NCBI GenBank assembly: GCA_938003715.1
Contig: CALKYK010000203.1
Coordinates: forward strand, 1 to 10,604
Source: an uncultured Gammaproteobacteria bacterium
Lineage (GTDB): Bacteria > Pseudomonadota > Gammaproteobacteria > Steroidobacterales > Woeseiaceae
Reading direction: 5' to 3'
DNA length: 10,604 nucleotides
Shown here: piece after piece, positions 1 to 6,063 of the stretch
How the letters are laid out: every line of letters begins with the position of its first letter
Position numbering within the stretch: the stretch's first letter is position 1
Position numbers and translations under genes: made by a program
Notes under the pieces: model-generated
Database searches by the model: none
Told to the model about the DNA's origin: nothing
What the model saw: the letters and a program-made list of their open reading frames with translations, nothing else

Positions 1-781
1 CCTCGGCGGTTCCCTTGCCTCCGGCAATGATAGCGCCGGCGTGCCCCATCCGCTTGCCCGGCGGCGCGGTCACGCCCGCGATATAGGCGACCACCGGTTT
101 CGAAACCTCGGACTGGATGAACTCCGCGGCCGCTTCCTCGTCGGTGCCGCCGATCTCGCCGACCATCAGCACGCCTTCCGTTTCGGGGTCCGCCTCGAAC
201 AGCGCCAGGCAGTCGATGAAGTTCATGCCGCGCACCGGGTCACCGCCGATGCCGATGCAGGTGCTCTGGCCGAGACCGTTCTGCGTGGTCTGGTAAACCG
301 CCTCGTAGGTGAGCGTGCCGGAACGGGACACGACGCCGATCCTGCCCTTCTTGTGAATGAAGCCCGGCATGATGCCGATCTTGCATTCCTCCGGCGTGAT
401 GATGCCCGGGCAGTTCGGTCCGATCAGCCGGCACTCGTAGCTCCGGAGTGCCGATTTCACCTTGACCATGTCGAGTACCGGAATGCCCTCGGTAATGCAG
501 ACGATCAGCTGCACGCCGGAGTCGGCGGCTTCGAGTATGGCGTCTGCCGCGAACGGCGCCGGCACGTAGATCATGCTGACGTCGGCGTCGTGTTCGCGCA
601 CGGCCTCGCGCATCGTGTCGTAGACGGGTACGCCGAGGTGCTCGCTGCCGCCGCGGCCGGGCGTGACGCCGGCGACGACCTGTGTTCCGTATTCCAGGCA
701 CTGCTCCGTGTGGAACGACCCCTGGTTGCCGGTGATGCCCTGGCAGACGATGCGCGAATCCTTGTTGACCAGAATGCTCAT
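1..781 (-). CDS. sucD: Succinyl-CoA synthetase alpha subunit, 3' end missing
   Basis: SucD forms succinyl-CoA synthetase with SucC in the cytoplasm, the citric acid cycle step that couples succinyl-CoA cleavage to nucleoside triphosphate formation; the alpha subunit binds CoA and carries the phosphohistidine. The start is the ATG at 781 (MSILVNKDSRIVCQGITG), which gives the usual N-terminus with the CoA-binding Rossmann region (GITGNQGSFH, residues about 16-25). Other family blocks seen are LIGPNCPGIITP near residue 120, GVVSRSGTLTYE near 150, and GHAGAI near the window edge. The His in that last motif is residue 247, which matches the phosphorylated His246 of E. coli SucD numbered without Met. 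The window contains 260 codons plus one base; the family is about 290 residues, so roughly 30 C-terminal residues lie outside. It starts 16 bases after the sucC stop, which fits one operon. The ribosome site (GGGA, about 13 bases upstream) is weak, so translational linkage to sucC is plausible. Confidence 0.97.
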   Translation of the reverse strand, partial: MSILVNKDSRIVCQGITGNQGSFHTEQCLEYGTQVVAGVTPGRGGSEHLGVPVYDTMREAVREHDADVSMIYVPAPFAADAILEAADSGVQLIVCITEGIPVLDMVKVKSALRSYECRLIGPNCPGIITPEECKIGIMPGFIHKKGRIGVVSRSGTLTYEAVYQTTQNGLGQSTCIGIGGDPVRGMNFIDCLALFEADPETEGVLMVGEIGGTDEEAAAEFIQSEVSKPVVAYIAGVTAPPGKRMGHAGAIIAGGKGTAE

Positions 782-797
782 GTAGTGCGAGTCCCGT

Positions 798-1961
798 TTA
801 TTTTTTTGCCGCGCTGACGGCTTTTTTCGCCGCGTCGGTGAGATCGTCGGCCGCAATGATGTCGAGGCCGCTTTCTTTTAGGAGCTTGCGGCCCTTTTCG
901 ACGTTCGTGCCCTCGAGCCTGACGACGACCGGCACTTTGACGCCTACTTCCTTGACCGCGCTGATGATGCCTTCGGCGATCAGGTCGCAACGCACGATGC
1001 CGCCGAAAATGTTGACCAGGATTGCGGTGACGTTCTCGTTCGACAGGATCAGCTTGAAGGCCTCGGCCACGCGCTCGCTGGTCGCACCGCCGCCGACGTC
1101 GAGGAAATTCGCCGGTTCGCCGCCGTGCAACTTGATCAAATCCATCGTCGCCATCGCGAGGCCGGCTCCGTTGACCATGCAGGCGATGTCGCCGTCGAGC
1201 GAGACGTAGTTCAGGTCGTGCTCGGCCGCCTCGCGTTCCATCTCGTCTTCCTGGCTCGGGTCGCGCATCGCCTCGAGATTCGGCTGGCGGAACAGTGCGT
1301 TCTCCTCGATGTTGATCTTTGCGTCCAGCGCGATGACGTCGCCGCCCTTGGTCACGATCAGCGGGTTGACTTCGACCAGGCTCGCATCGCACTCGAGAAA
1401 CAGCTTGTACAGGCGGCCGATCAGGTCGGAGAACTGCTTCGACTGTTTCTTGTCGAGGCCGAGGCCGAACGCGAGCTGGCGCGCCTGGTAGGGCACGAGC
1501 CCGGCGTCGGGGGCGATCGAGACCGTGAAAATCTTCTCGGGCGTGTCCGCCGCCACCTGCTCTATGTCCATGCCGCCGGCGGCCGAGGCAATGAATGACA
1601 CGCGGCTCACCTCGCGGTCGACCAGCATGCTCAGGTACAGCTCGCGATCGATGTCGGATCCCGCCTCGACGTAGACGACGTTCACCGGCAGCCCGTCCGG
1701 ACCCGACTGGTGGGTGACGAGACGCGTGCCGAGCATGCCCTCGGCATAGTCGTGCACTTCTTTCTCGGAGCGGGCGAGCTTGACGCCGCCCGCCTTGCCG
1801 CGCCCGCCCGCGTGCACCTGGGCCTTGACGACCCACAGCTTGCCGCCGAGCGCTTTGGCTGCCTTCGCTGCCTCCTCCGGCGTTTCGGCGGCGACGCCCT
1901 GCGGCACCGGGATGCCGTACTCGGCGAACAGTTTCTTCGACTGGTATTCGTGCAGGTTCAT
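798..1961 (-). CDS. sucC: Succinyl-CoA synthetase beta subunit (ADP-forming type)
   Basis: This is the nucleotide-binding, succinate-side subunit of succinyl-CoA synthetase. The ATG at 1961 gives MNLHEYQSKKLFAEYGIPVP, the typical SucC N-terminus. The frame stays open upstream to 2150, but those 63 residues look like nothing in the family and are rejected. The product is 387 residues, essentially the family length. Visible blocks are the ATP-grasp region with Lys46 (WVVKAQVHAGGRGKAGG), NPLIVTKGGDVIALDAKI around residues 200-217, DVGGGA near 273, and NIFGGIVRCDLIAEGI near 320-335, the part expected at the alpha-beta interface. An AGGG about 8 bases before the ATG can serve as ribosome site. It is first in a sucC-sucD operon running left, divergent from pilS. 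The preference for ADP over GDP is inferred from overall similarity to bacterial SucC, not from a single residue. Confidence 0.97.
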   Translation of the reverse strand: MNLHEYQSKKLFAEYGIPVPQGVAAETPEEAAKAAKALGGKLWVVKAQVHAGGRGKAGGVKLARSEKEVHDYAEGMLGTRLVTHQSGPDGLPVNVVYVEAGSDIDRELYLSMLVDREVSRVSFIASAAGGMDIEQVAADTPEKIFTVSIAPDAGLVPYQARQLAFGLGLDKKQSKQFSDLIGRLYKLFLECDASLVEVNPLIVTKGGDVIALDAKINIEENALFRQPNLEAMRDPSQEDEMEREAAEHDLNYVSLDGDIACMVNGAGLAMATMDLIKLHGGEPANFLDVGGGATSERVAEAFKLILSNENVTAILVNIFGGIVRCDLIAEGIISAVKEVGVKVPVVVRLEGTNVEKGRKLLKESGLDIIAADDLTDAAKKAVSAAKK

Positions 1962-2014
1962 CTGGAGCCCTGAAGCGTTGGTCCTGGTGTGGCGGACCCG
2001 TCGACAGCCGGCGA

Positions 2015-2032
2015 CGATTCGAGGTCGAATCG
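2015..2032. promoter_or_regulatory. 18-bp perfect palindrome upstream of sucC, operator-like
   Basis: CGATTCGA-GG-TCGAATCG is a perfect two-fold symmetric sequence, 54 bases upstream of the sucC start. Identical 9-bp direct repeats CAGCCGGCG flank it at 2005-2013 and 2038-2046, set 33 bp apart (about three helical turns). It lies between the start codon and the tentative sucC -10, so it could be an operator for a dimeric repressor or a small hairpin in the leader (6-bp stem, 6-base loop). The symmetry is seen directly; the regulatory role is inferred and the regulator is unknown. Confidence 0.45.
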
Positions 2033-2068
2033 ACGTGCAGCCGGCGTGCAGGGCGCCAAAAGTCGGCG

Positions 2069-2098
2069 TATTTTGGATGAAAGGCCCTGGATACGCAA
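2069..2098 (-). promoter_or_regulatory. Tentative sigma-70 promoter for sucCD
   Basis: On the minus strand a -35-like TTGCGT (2098-2093) and a -10-like AAAATA (2074-2069) are separated by 18 bases, in the only AT-richer patch of the divergent gap. Both boxes are imperfect. Transcription from here would start about 100 bases before the sucC ATG and would pass through the palindrome at 2015-2032. In many proteobacteria sucCD is read from an upstream sdh/sucAB operon; here it is divergent from pilS, so a local promoter is required. Confidence 0.3.
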
Positions 2099-2193
2099 AA
2101 CGGCGCCGGTTCCTGCGCCGAATCAGGCCGCATCGCAGCCGGCTGACCACCGCATCGCGAGCGCAGTGCCATGCGGCGTCCCGCGATAGCCTC

Positions 2194-2199
2194 TACAAT
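2194..2199 (+). promoter_or_regulatory. Tentative -10 box for pilSR
   Basis: TACAAT matches five of six positions of a sigma-70 -10 element and lies 47 bases before the pilS ATG. No convincing -35 is found 16-18 bases upstream. A promoter for pilSR must exist in the divergent gap, but this assignment is weak. Nothing else of note was seen between 2100 and 2246 apart from a 10-bp palindrome CAGCCGGCTG at 2136-2145. Confidence 0.3.
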
Positions 2200-2246
2200 C
2201 GGCGCTGGCCGGCACGGCGGGACGCGGCAAACCGCTCGGACACAGC

Positions 2247-3914
2247 ATGAATCAGGCACTGACCGACACGCGATCGCTGAAGATCGATACGCTGCTGCAG
2301 CGCGCGATCGACGAATCCGATCTTACCTGGCGGGTGCTGGGTACGTTGAACCTGTTCCGGCTGCTCGTGGCGCTGGTGCTGCTCGTACTGTTCGTCTCGG
2401 TCAGCGATCCACGCCTGTTCGGCGATCGCTACCCGCTTCTGTTCGCCGCCTCGGCGTCCGGATACCTGGTTTTCGCGATCGTATCCGGTCTTGCGATTCG
2501 CGGCCGCTGGGTGACGGCCGTCCCACAGGTGGTGACGCAGATCACCGTCGACATCCTGGCGATCGTCACCCTGATGCACGCCTCGGGTGGCATCTCGAGC
2601 GGTCTCGGTGGTCTGCTCGTCGTGTTCGTCGGCGCCGGCAGCCTTATACTTCCGCTGCAGGTGCCGGCCGTGTTCGCCGCGGCGGCGACGCTTTCGATCC
2701 TCGGCGAACAGGCGTTCTCGCAGCTCGGCGGCGTCAGCGACGCCGGCGATTACACGGCGGCGGGCATTCTGGGCGCCATTATCTTCGCGATTTCGCTCGC
2801 GGCGCGGCCTTTGGCCCGCCGCATACAGGTGAGCGAGGCACTCGCCCGGCAACGTGGCGTAGACCTCGCCAACCTGTCGGAGCTGAACGAGTACATCGTC
2901 CAGCACCTCCGGGAAAGCATCGTCGTCGTCGACGCCGACAACAAGATTCGCCTGATCAATACATCTGCTGCCCAGCTTCTGGGTGCGCCCGACCCGAGTC
3001 ACGGCGTACCCGTCGAGACCGTCTCGCGCGATCTCGCAAGCTATGTCGCGACCTGGCGCAGCAACCGGAGCGCCAGCTCGCACACCGACCTGAGCATCGG
3101 CGACGGCGGCAGTGCCAGCATCAAGGCCCACCTGGCGCCGCTCGGCAAGGGTGAGACACGAAACGGGCCGATCCTCGTCTTCCTCGAGGATGCGAGCCTG
3201 ATGAACGCGCGCGTGCAGCAATCGAAGCTCGCCTCGCTCGGCCGGCTGTCGGCGAGCATTGCGCACGAAATCCGCAACCCGGTCGGTGCGATGAGCCACG
3301 CCGGGCAGCTGCTCGCCGAATCGGAGGCGCTGACCGAATCCGACAAGCGCCTGACCGAGATCATTCGCACCCATGCCGAACGAGTCAGCCACATCATCGA
3401 CAACGTGCTACAGCTGTCGCGGCGCGAATCGAGCCGGCCGGAGCGGTTCCTGCTGCGCCCCTGGCTCACCGACTTCGCCGATGAATTCTCGCGCACCCTG
3501 GAGCTGCAGGAGGGCGAACTGTCGGTACTCGCGGGCGGTGACGATGTCGAGATCCGCATGGATCCCAGTCACCTGCGGCAAGTGCTTTGGAACCTGTGTG
3601 ACAACGCGGTCAAGTACGCGAGCGAGACCGGCGGCATCCTGGTCGAGCTCGGCTGCGGCCGCACGCAGCGAACAGGACAGCCGTATCTCGAAGTCCTTGA
3701 CCAGGGTCACGGTGTCGATTCGGCTACGGCGGATAAGATGTTCGAGCCGTTCTACACGGCGCGAAGCGGCGGCACCGGGCTCGGGCTGTACATCTCGCGC
3801 GAACTCTGTGAGTTGAACCGCGCCAGCCTGAGCTTCCAGCCGCGAGACGGAGGCGGCAGTATTTTCCGCATCGCCTTCGCCGATCCGGATCGCTGGGAAA
3901 ACGTGGATCACTGA
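2247..3914 (+). CDS. pilS: PilS-type membrane sensor histidine kinase
   Basis: PilS is the inner-membrane kinase that phosphorylates PilR to control pilin transcription; in Pseudomonas aeruginosa it senses pilin held in the membrane. The 555-residue product has six hydrophobic segments (about 37-53, 63-84, 93-110, 120-134, 139-153, 171-186), as expected for PilS. A PAS-like region follows (about 210-310), containing IVVVDADNKIRLIN. The dimerisation domain carries the H-box IAHEIRNPVGAM with phosphoacceptor His340. The catalytic domain has the N-box NLCDNAVKYA (Asn453), the G1 motif DQGHGVD and the G2 motif GGTGLGLYIS (Gly509-Gly513). The ATG at 2247 has only a weak GGA ribosome site (about 2238-2240), so expression is probably low. 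The stop TGA overlaps the pilR ATG by one base (TGATG), indicating coupled translation. All catalytic motifs are intact. The call is firm because the six-segment kinase, pilR and pilA occur together. Confidence 0.95.
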   Translation: MNQALTDTRSLKIDTLLQRAIDESDLTWRVLGTLNLFRLLVALVLLVLFVSVSDPRLFGDRYPLLFAASASGYLVFAIVSGLAIRGRWVTAVPQVVTQITVDILAIVTLMHASGGISSGLGGLLVVFVGAGSLILPLQVPAVFAAAATLSILGEQAFSQLGGVSDAGDYTAAGILGAIIFAISLAARPLARRIQVSEALARQRGVDLANLSELNEYIVQHLRESIVVVDADNKIRLINTSAAQLLGAPDPSHGVPVETVSRDLASYVATWRSNRSASSHTDLSIGDGGSASIKAHLAPLGKGETRNGPILVFLEDASLMNARVQQSKLASLGRLSASIAHEIRNPVGAMSHAGQLLAESEALTESDKRLTEIIRTHAERVSHIIDNVLQLSRRESSRPERFLLRPWLTDFADEFSRTLELQEGELSVLAGGDDVEIRMDPSHLRQVLWNLCDNAVKYASETGGILVELGCGRTQRTGQPYLEVLDQGHGVDSATADKMFEPFYTARSGGTGLGLYISRELCELNRASLSFQPRDGGGSIFRIAFADPDRWENVDH

Positions 3915-5221
3915 TGAACAAACCGCACGTCCTGGTCATCGATGACGAGCCCGACATCCGGGAGTTGCTCGAGCTGACGCTCGGGCGTATGGATCTCGAT
4001 ACCACGCTTGCCGAGGATATCGGCGGCGCCAAGTCCCGCCTGGAAGACCGCGAGTTCGATCTCTGCCTGACCGACATGCGCCTGCCCGACGGCGACGGGC
4101 TCGACCTCGTCGAATGGATGCAGACCAACGCGCCCCGCGTGCCGGTTGCGGTTATCACGGCACACGGCAACGTCGAGACGGCCGTGCAGGCGCTGAAACT
4201 CGGCGCATTCGACTTCATCTCGAAGCCGCTGGATCTCGCGAACCTGCGCACGATCGTTGCCAATGCGCTGAAGCTCGCCGCCGCGCGACCGGGCCAGGAA
4301 TCGCAGCTGCTCGGCGACTCGCCGGCCATGCAGGAATTGCGGCGGTTGATCGATCGCGTCGCGCGCAGCCAGGCACCCGTGCACATCAGCGGCGAGTCCG
4401 GCACCGGCAAGGAACTGGTCGCTCGACTGATCCACGACAGCGGCCCGCGCGCCGATGGTCCGTTCGTGCCGGTCAACTGCGGCGCGATTCCGGCCGAGCT
4501 GATGGAGAGCGAATTCTTCGGCCATCGCAAGGGGTCGTTTACCGGGGCAGTGCACGACAAGGTCGGCCTCGTGCAGTCGGCGTCGACCGGCACGCTGTTT
4601 CTCGACGAGATCGCGGACCTGCCGCTGCCTATGCAGGTGAAGCTCCTTCGCGTCATCCAGGAACAAACAGTGCGTCCGGTGGGGGCCGCGAAGGAGGAAG
4701 CGGTCGACGTGCGCATCCTGTCTGCGACGCATCGCAATCTCGCCGAAATGGTCGCCGGCGGCGGCTTTCGCGAGGACCTCTTCTATCGCATCAACGTCAT
4801 CGAGCTTCGTGTGCCGGCGCTGCGCGATCGTGGCGACGACATCCTTGCGCTCGCCGGGTATATCCTGGAAAAGCTCGACTCGTCGATCGATGCGTTGGAT
4901 GACAGTGCGAAACGCACGTTGTTGACCTATCGCTTCCCCGGCAACGTCCGTGAGCTCGAAAACATGCTGGAGCGTGCGGTGACATTGAGCGCCGGCGGCT
5001 CGATCGGCGCCGACGATCTCGCGATGCGCCCCGAGACCGACGACACGGCACCAATCCCGCGCAAGTCGGGCGACCTCGGCGACCAGATCGAGGACGTGCA
5101 GCGCCAGGCGATACTCGAGGCACTCGAGAAGACGCGCTACAACAAGACCGCGGCCGCGAAGCTGCTCGGCCTGACGTTTCGCCAGCTGCGCTACCGGATC
5201 AAGAAGCTCGGCATCGAATAG
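3914..5221 (+). CDS. pilR: PilR, sigma-54 activator of pilin transcription
   Basis: PilR is the response regulator that, once phosphorylated by PilS, binds upstream of pilA and activates sigma-54 RNA polymerase. The 435-residue product begins with a receiver domain (1-120): acidic pair Asp10/Asp11, phosphoacceptor Asp54 in LTDMRLPDGDG, Thr82 and Lys104 in SKPLD. The AAA+ domain (about 135-365) has Walker A GESGTGKE (160-167), the sigma-54 contact loop GSFTGA (207-212) and Walker B LFLDE (Asp231-Glu232). From memory, the Ser instead of Ala in the usual GAFTGA is also found in Pseudomonas PilR, so I do not treat it as odd. A Fis-type helix-turn-helix closes the protein (NKTAAAKLLGLTFRQLRYR, about 410-428). 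It overlaps pilS by one base. Its expected target promoter lies directly downstream, before pilA1. Confidence 0.96.
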   Translation: MNKPHVLVIDDEPDIRELLELTLGRMDLDTTLAEDIGGAKSRLEDREFDLCLTDMRLPDGDGLDLVEWMQTNAPRVPVAVITAHGNVETAVQALKLGAFDFISKPLDLANLRTIVANALKLAAARPGQESQLLGDSPAMQELRRLIDRVARSQAPVHISGESGTGKELVARLIHDSGPRADGPFVPVNCGAIPAELMESEFFGHRKGSFTGAVHDKVGLVQSASTGTLFLDEIADLPLPMQVKLLRVIQEQTVRPVGAAKEEAVDVRILSATHRNLAEMVAGGGFREDLFYRINVIELRVPALRDRGDDILALAGYILEKLDSSIDALDDSAKRTLLTYRFPGNVRELENMLERAVTLSAGGSIGADDLAMRPETDDTAPIPRKSGDLGDQIEDVQRQAILEALEKTRYNKTAAAKLLGLTFRQLRYRIKKLGIE

Positions 5222-5228
5222 GCTGAGG

Positions 5229-5303
5229 TGACATTTTTTGTCAGCTTTGGACGAGGAATGTCCAAACCTGTCGCAAAAACCGCGCGCCGGCGACCTTTCG
5301 ACA
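5229..5303. promoter_or_regulatory. Probable PilR binding region (phased TGTC motifs)
   Basis: TGTC occurs on the plus strand at 5239, 5259 and 5269, and in reverse (GACA) at 5230 and 5300. Spacings within each orientation are multiples of 10 bp (20, 10 and 70). The first two form the inverted repeat TGACA-N5-TGTCA (5229-5243). C/G-TGTC repeats are the described PilR recognition motif upstream of P. aeruginosa pilA. The cluster lies about 90-160 bases before the predicted start of transcription, a normal place for a sigma-54 activator. Motif positions are seen; PilR binding is inferred. Confidence 0.65.
5246..5266. repeat. Inverted repeat TTTGGAC-N7-GTCCAAA
   Basis: Two perfect 7-bp arms (5246-5252 and 5260-5266) are separated by GAGGAAT. 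The right arm overlaps a TGTC motif at 5259. This could be a compound PilR operator, a site for another dimeric regulator, or a small hairpin at the 3' end of the pilR transcript; no T-run follows, so it is a poor terminator. Confidence 0.5.
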
Positions 5304-5310
5304 ATACGTC

Positions 5311-5326
5311 AAAAAGACCGAAAAAA
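5311..5326. promoter_or_regulatory. In-phase A-tracts between PilR sites and promoter
   Basis: A-runs at 5311-5315 and 5321-5326 are 10 bp apart on the same strand; another lies at 5275-5279. Runs in phase with the helix curve DNA and could bring bound PilR to sigma-54 polymerase. No good IHF consensus was found nearby, so intrinsic curvature may replace it. This is an inference from spacing. Confidence 0.35.
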
Positions 5327-5364
5327 CCATTAGAAACAGTCTCTTGCCAGTAAATCGCCGGAAT

Positions 5365-5380
5365 TGGCACGCGCTTTGCT
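5365..5380 (+). promoter_or_regulatory. Sigma-54 (-24/-12) promoter of pilA1
   Basis: TGGCACG-N4-TTGCT matches the sigma-54 consensus, with GG at 5366-5367 and GC at 5378-5379 separated by the required 10 bases. Transcription is predicted near 5391, giving a leader of about 72 bases. The transcript would begin with a small hairpin (GGCG 5395-5398 pairing with CGCC 5405-5408). PilR and the TGTC cluster upstream fit this promoter. Confidence 0.9.
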
Positions 5381-5462
5381 TTACAGATTGTACAGGCGGT
5401 TTATCGCCGTATCGTTTTTGCGCTTTATCGACTGACACTCTCGAATCACGGAGACTGATGAC

Positions 5463-5891
5463 ATGAGGAAACAACAGGGTTTTACGCTCATCGAACTGAT
5501 GATCGTGGTTGCAATTATCGGCATTCTGGCCGCCATCGCGATCCCGGCATACCAGGACTACACGATCCGCGCACAGGTATCTGAAGGCCTGAACCTGGCC
5601 GGCGGTGCCAAGGCTGCGGTCACGGAATACTACCAGGACCAGGGCGCGTTCCCGGCTGACAACGCCGAGGCGGGCATCGAAGTTGCCACGAACATCACCG
5701 GTAAGTATGTCACGCAGTTAGCGGTAGCTGCCGGTGTGATCACGGTTACCTACGGCAACGATGCAAACACCAACATCGCTGGCGACACGCTGACGCTGAC
5801 GCCGCTGGACAACCAGGGTTCGGTAAGCTGGACCTGCGCCAACGGTGCGGGCCTGCAGAACAAGTGGCTGCCGGCTGCCTGCCGTCCGTAA
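5463..5891 (+). CDS. pilA: Major type IVa pilin precursor
   Basis: This is the structural subunit of the type IV pilus, inserted in the inner membrane and polymerised by PilB/PilC. The 142-residue precursor has a six-residue leader MRKQQG followed by mature FTLIELMIVVAIIGILAAIA: cleavage after Gly by PilD, N-methylated Phe1, and Glu5 needed for assembly. Pro22 (IPAYQDY) is present. After the N-terminal helix the globular part is short and ends with two cysteines (WTC and AACRP) 14 residues apart, a typical C-terminal disulphide loop. The mature form is 136 residues. A ribosome site GGAG (5450-5453) lies 9 bases before the ATG; the ATG at 5458 is out of frame. It is preceded by a sigma-54 promoter and followed by a strong terminator, so it is a monocistronic unit. 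It is probably the dominant subunit, given its conventional features and isolated transcription. Confidence 0.95.
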   Translation: MRKQQGFTLIELMIVVAIIGILAAIAIPAYQDYTIRAQVSEGLNLAGGAKAAVTEYYQDQGAFPADNAEAGIEVATNITGKYVTQLAVAAGVITVTYGNDANTNIAGDTLTLTPLDNQGSVSWTCANGAGLQNKWLPAACRP

Positions 5892-5934
5892 CAGGACGCT
5901 CCTGGAGTCCGAACCGGACTTCATGTGCAGAACC

Positions 5935-5965
5935 AAAAAGCCCCGCTTCGGCGGGGCTTTTTTTT
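5935..5965 (+). terminator. Strong intrinsic terminator of pilA1
   Basis: A 12-bp stem (5935-5946 with 5951-5962) of five A-T pairs and GCCCCGC/GCGGGGC closes on a TTCG tetraloop framed by C and G, a very stable loop. It runs into eight T (5958-5965). The five A at the left foot make it able to work on the other strand too. It begins 43 bases after the pilA1 stop and should isolate pilA1 from pilA2. Confidence 0.95.
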
Positions 5966-6009
5966 GCCCGCGAAAGCCTGTCGGCGATCGGCGACAGGCT
6001 TTCGCGGGC
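5966..6009. repeat. 44-bp near-perfect palindrome directly after the terminator
   Basis: Two perfect 18-bp arms (5966-5983 and 5992-6009; left arm GCCCGCGAAAGCCTGTCG) enclose GCGATCGG, itself symmetric except at its outer pair. It abuts the T-run of the pilA1 terminator and is followed by GTTTTG, so on the plus strand it could be a second terminator. Alternatives are a REP-like dispersed repeat or a cruciform/protein site. The symmetry is certain; function is not. Confidence 0.7.
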
Positions 6010-6027
6010 GTTTTGTCAATTCCCGGC

Positions 6028-6049
6028 AAGTGTGATTTGCTTCACATTT
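6028..6049. promoter_or_regulatory. Consensus CRP/Vfr-type binding site before pilA2
   Basis: TGTGA-N6-TCACA (6031-6035 and 6042-6046) matches all ten core positions of the CRP consensus, and the flanks (AAG before, TTT after) agree as well. Vfr of Pseudomonas and Clp of Xanthomonas are family members that recognise similar sites and affect twitching or virulence. The centre is about 116 bases before the pilA2 ATG. With a possible -10 TAAATT at 6092-6097, it would lie about 60-65 bases before the start of transcription, an activating position. Match is seen; activation is inferred. Confidence 0.75.
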
Positions 6050-6063
6050 GTTCCGTAGACCGA

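Noticed and set aside
1962..2150. 63-codon upstream extension of the sucC reading frame
   Set aside because: The extension is Arg-rich without family resemblance, and the ATG at 1961 gives the standard SucC N-terminus.
778..2259. Long Arg-rich open frame overlapping sucC on the same strand
   Set aside because: It is a GC-rich out-of-frame shadow of sucC with no domain and implausible composition.
4532..4549. GSFTGA instead of GAFTGA in PilR as a possible loss of sigma-54 contact
   Set aside because: The Phe-Thr-Gly contact residues are intact, and I recall the same Ser variant in Pseudomonas PilR.
5229..5243. TGACA-N5-TGTCA with T-rich centre as terminator of pilR
   Set aside because: Five A/T-containing pairs and T in the loop rather than after the stem make a poor terminator; a PilR operator fits better.
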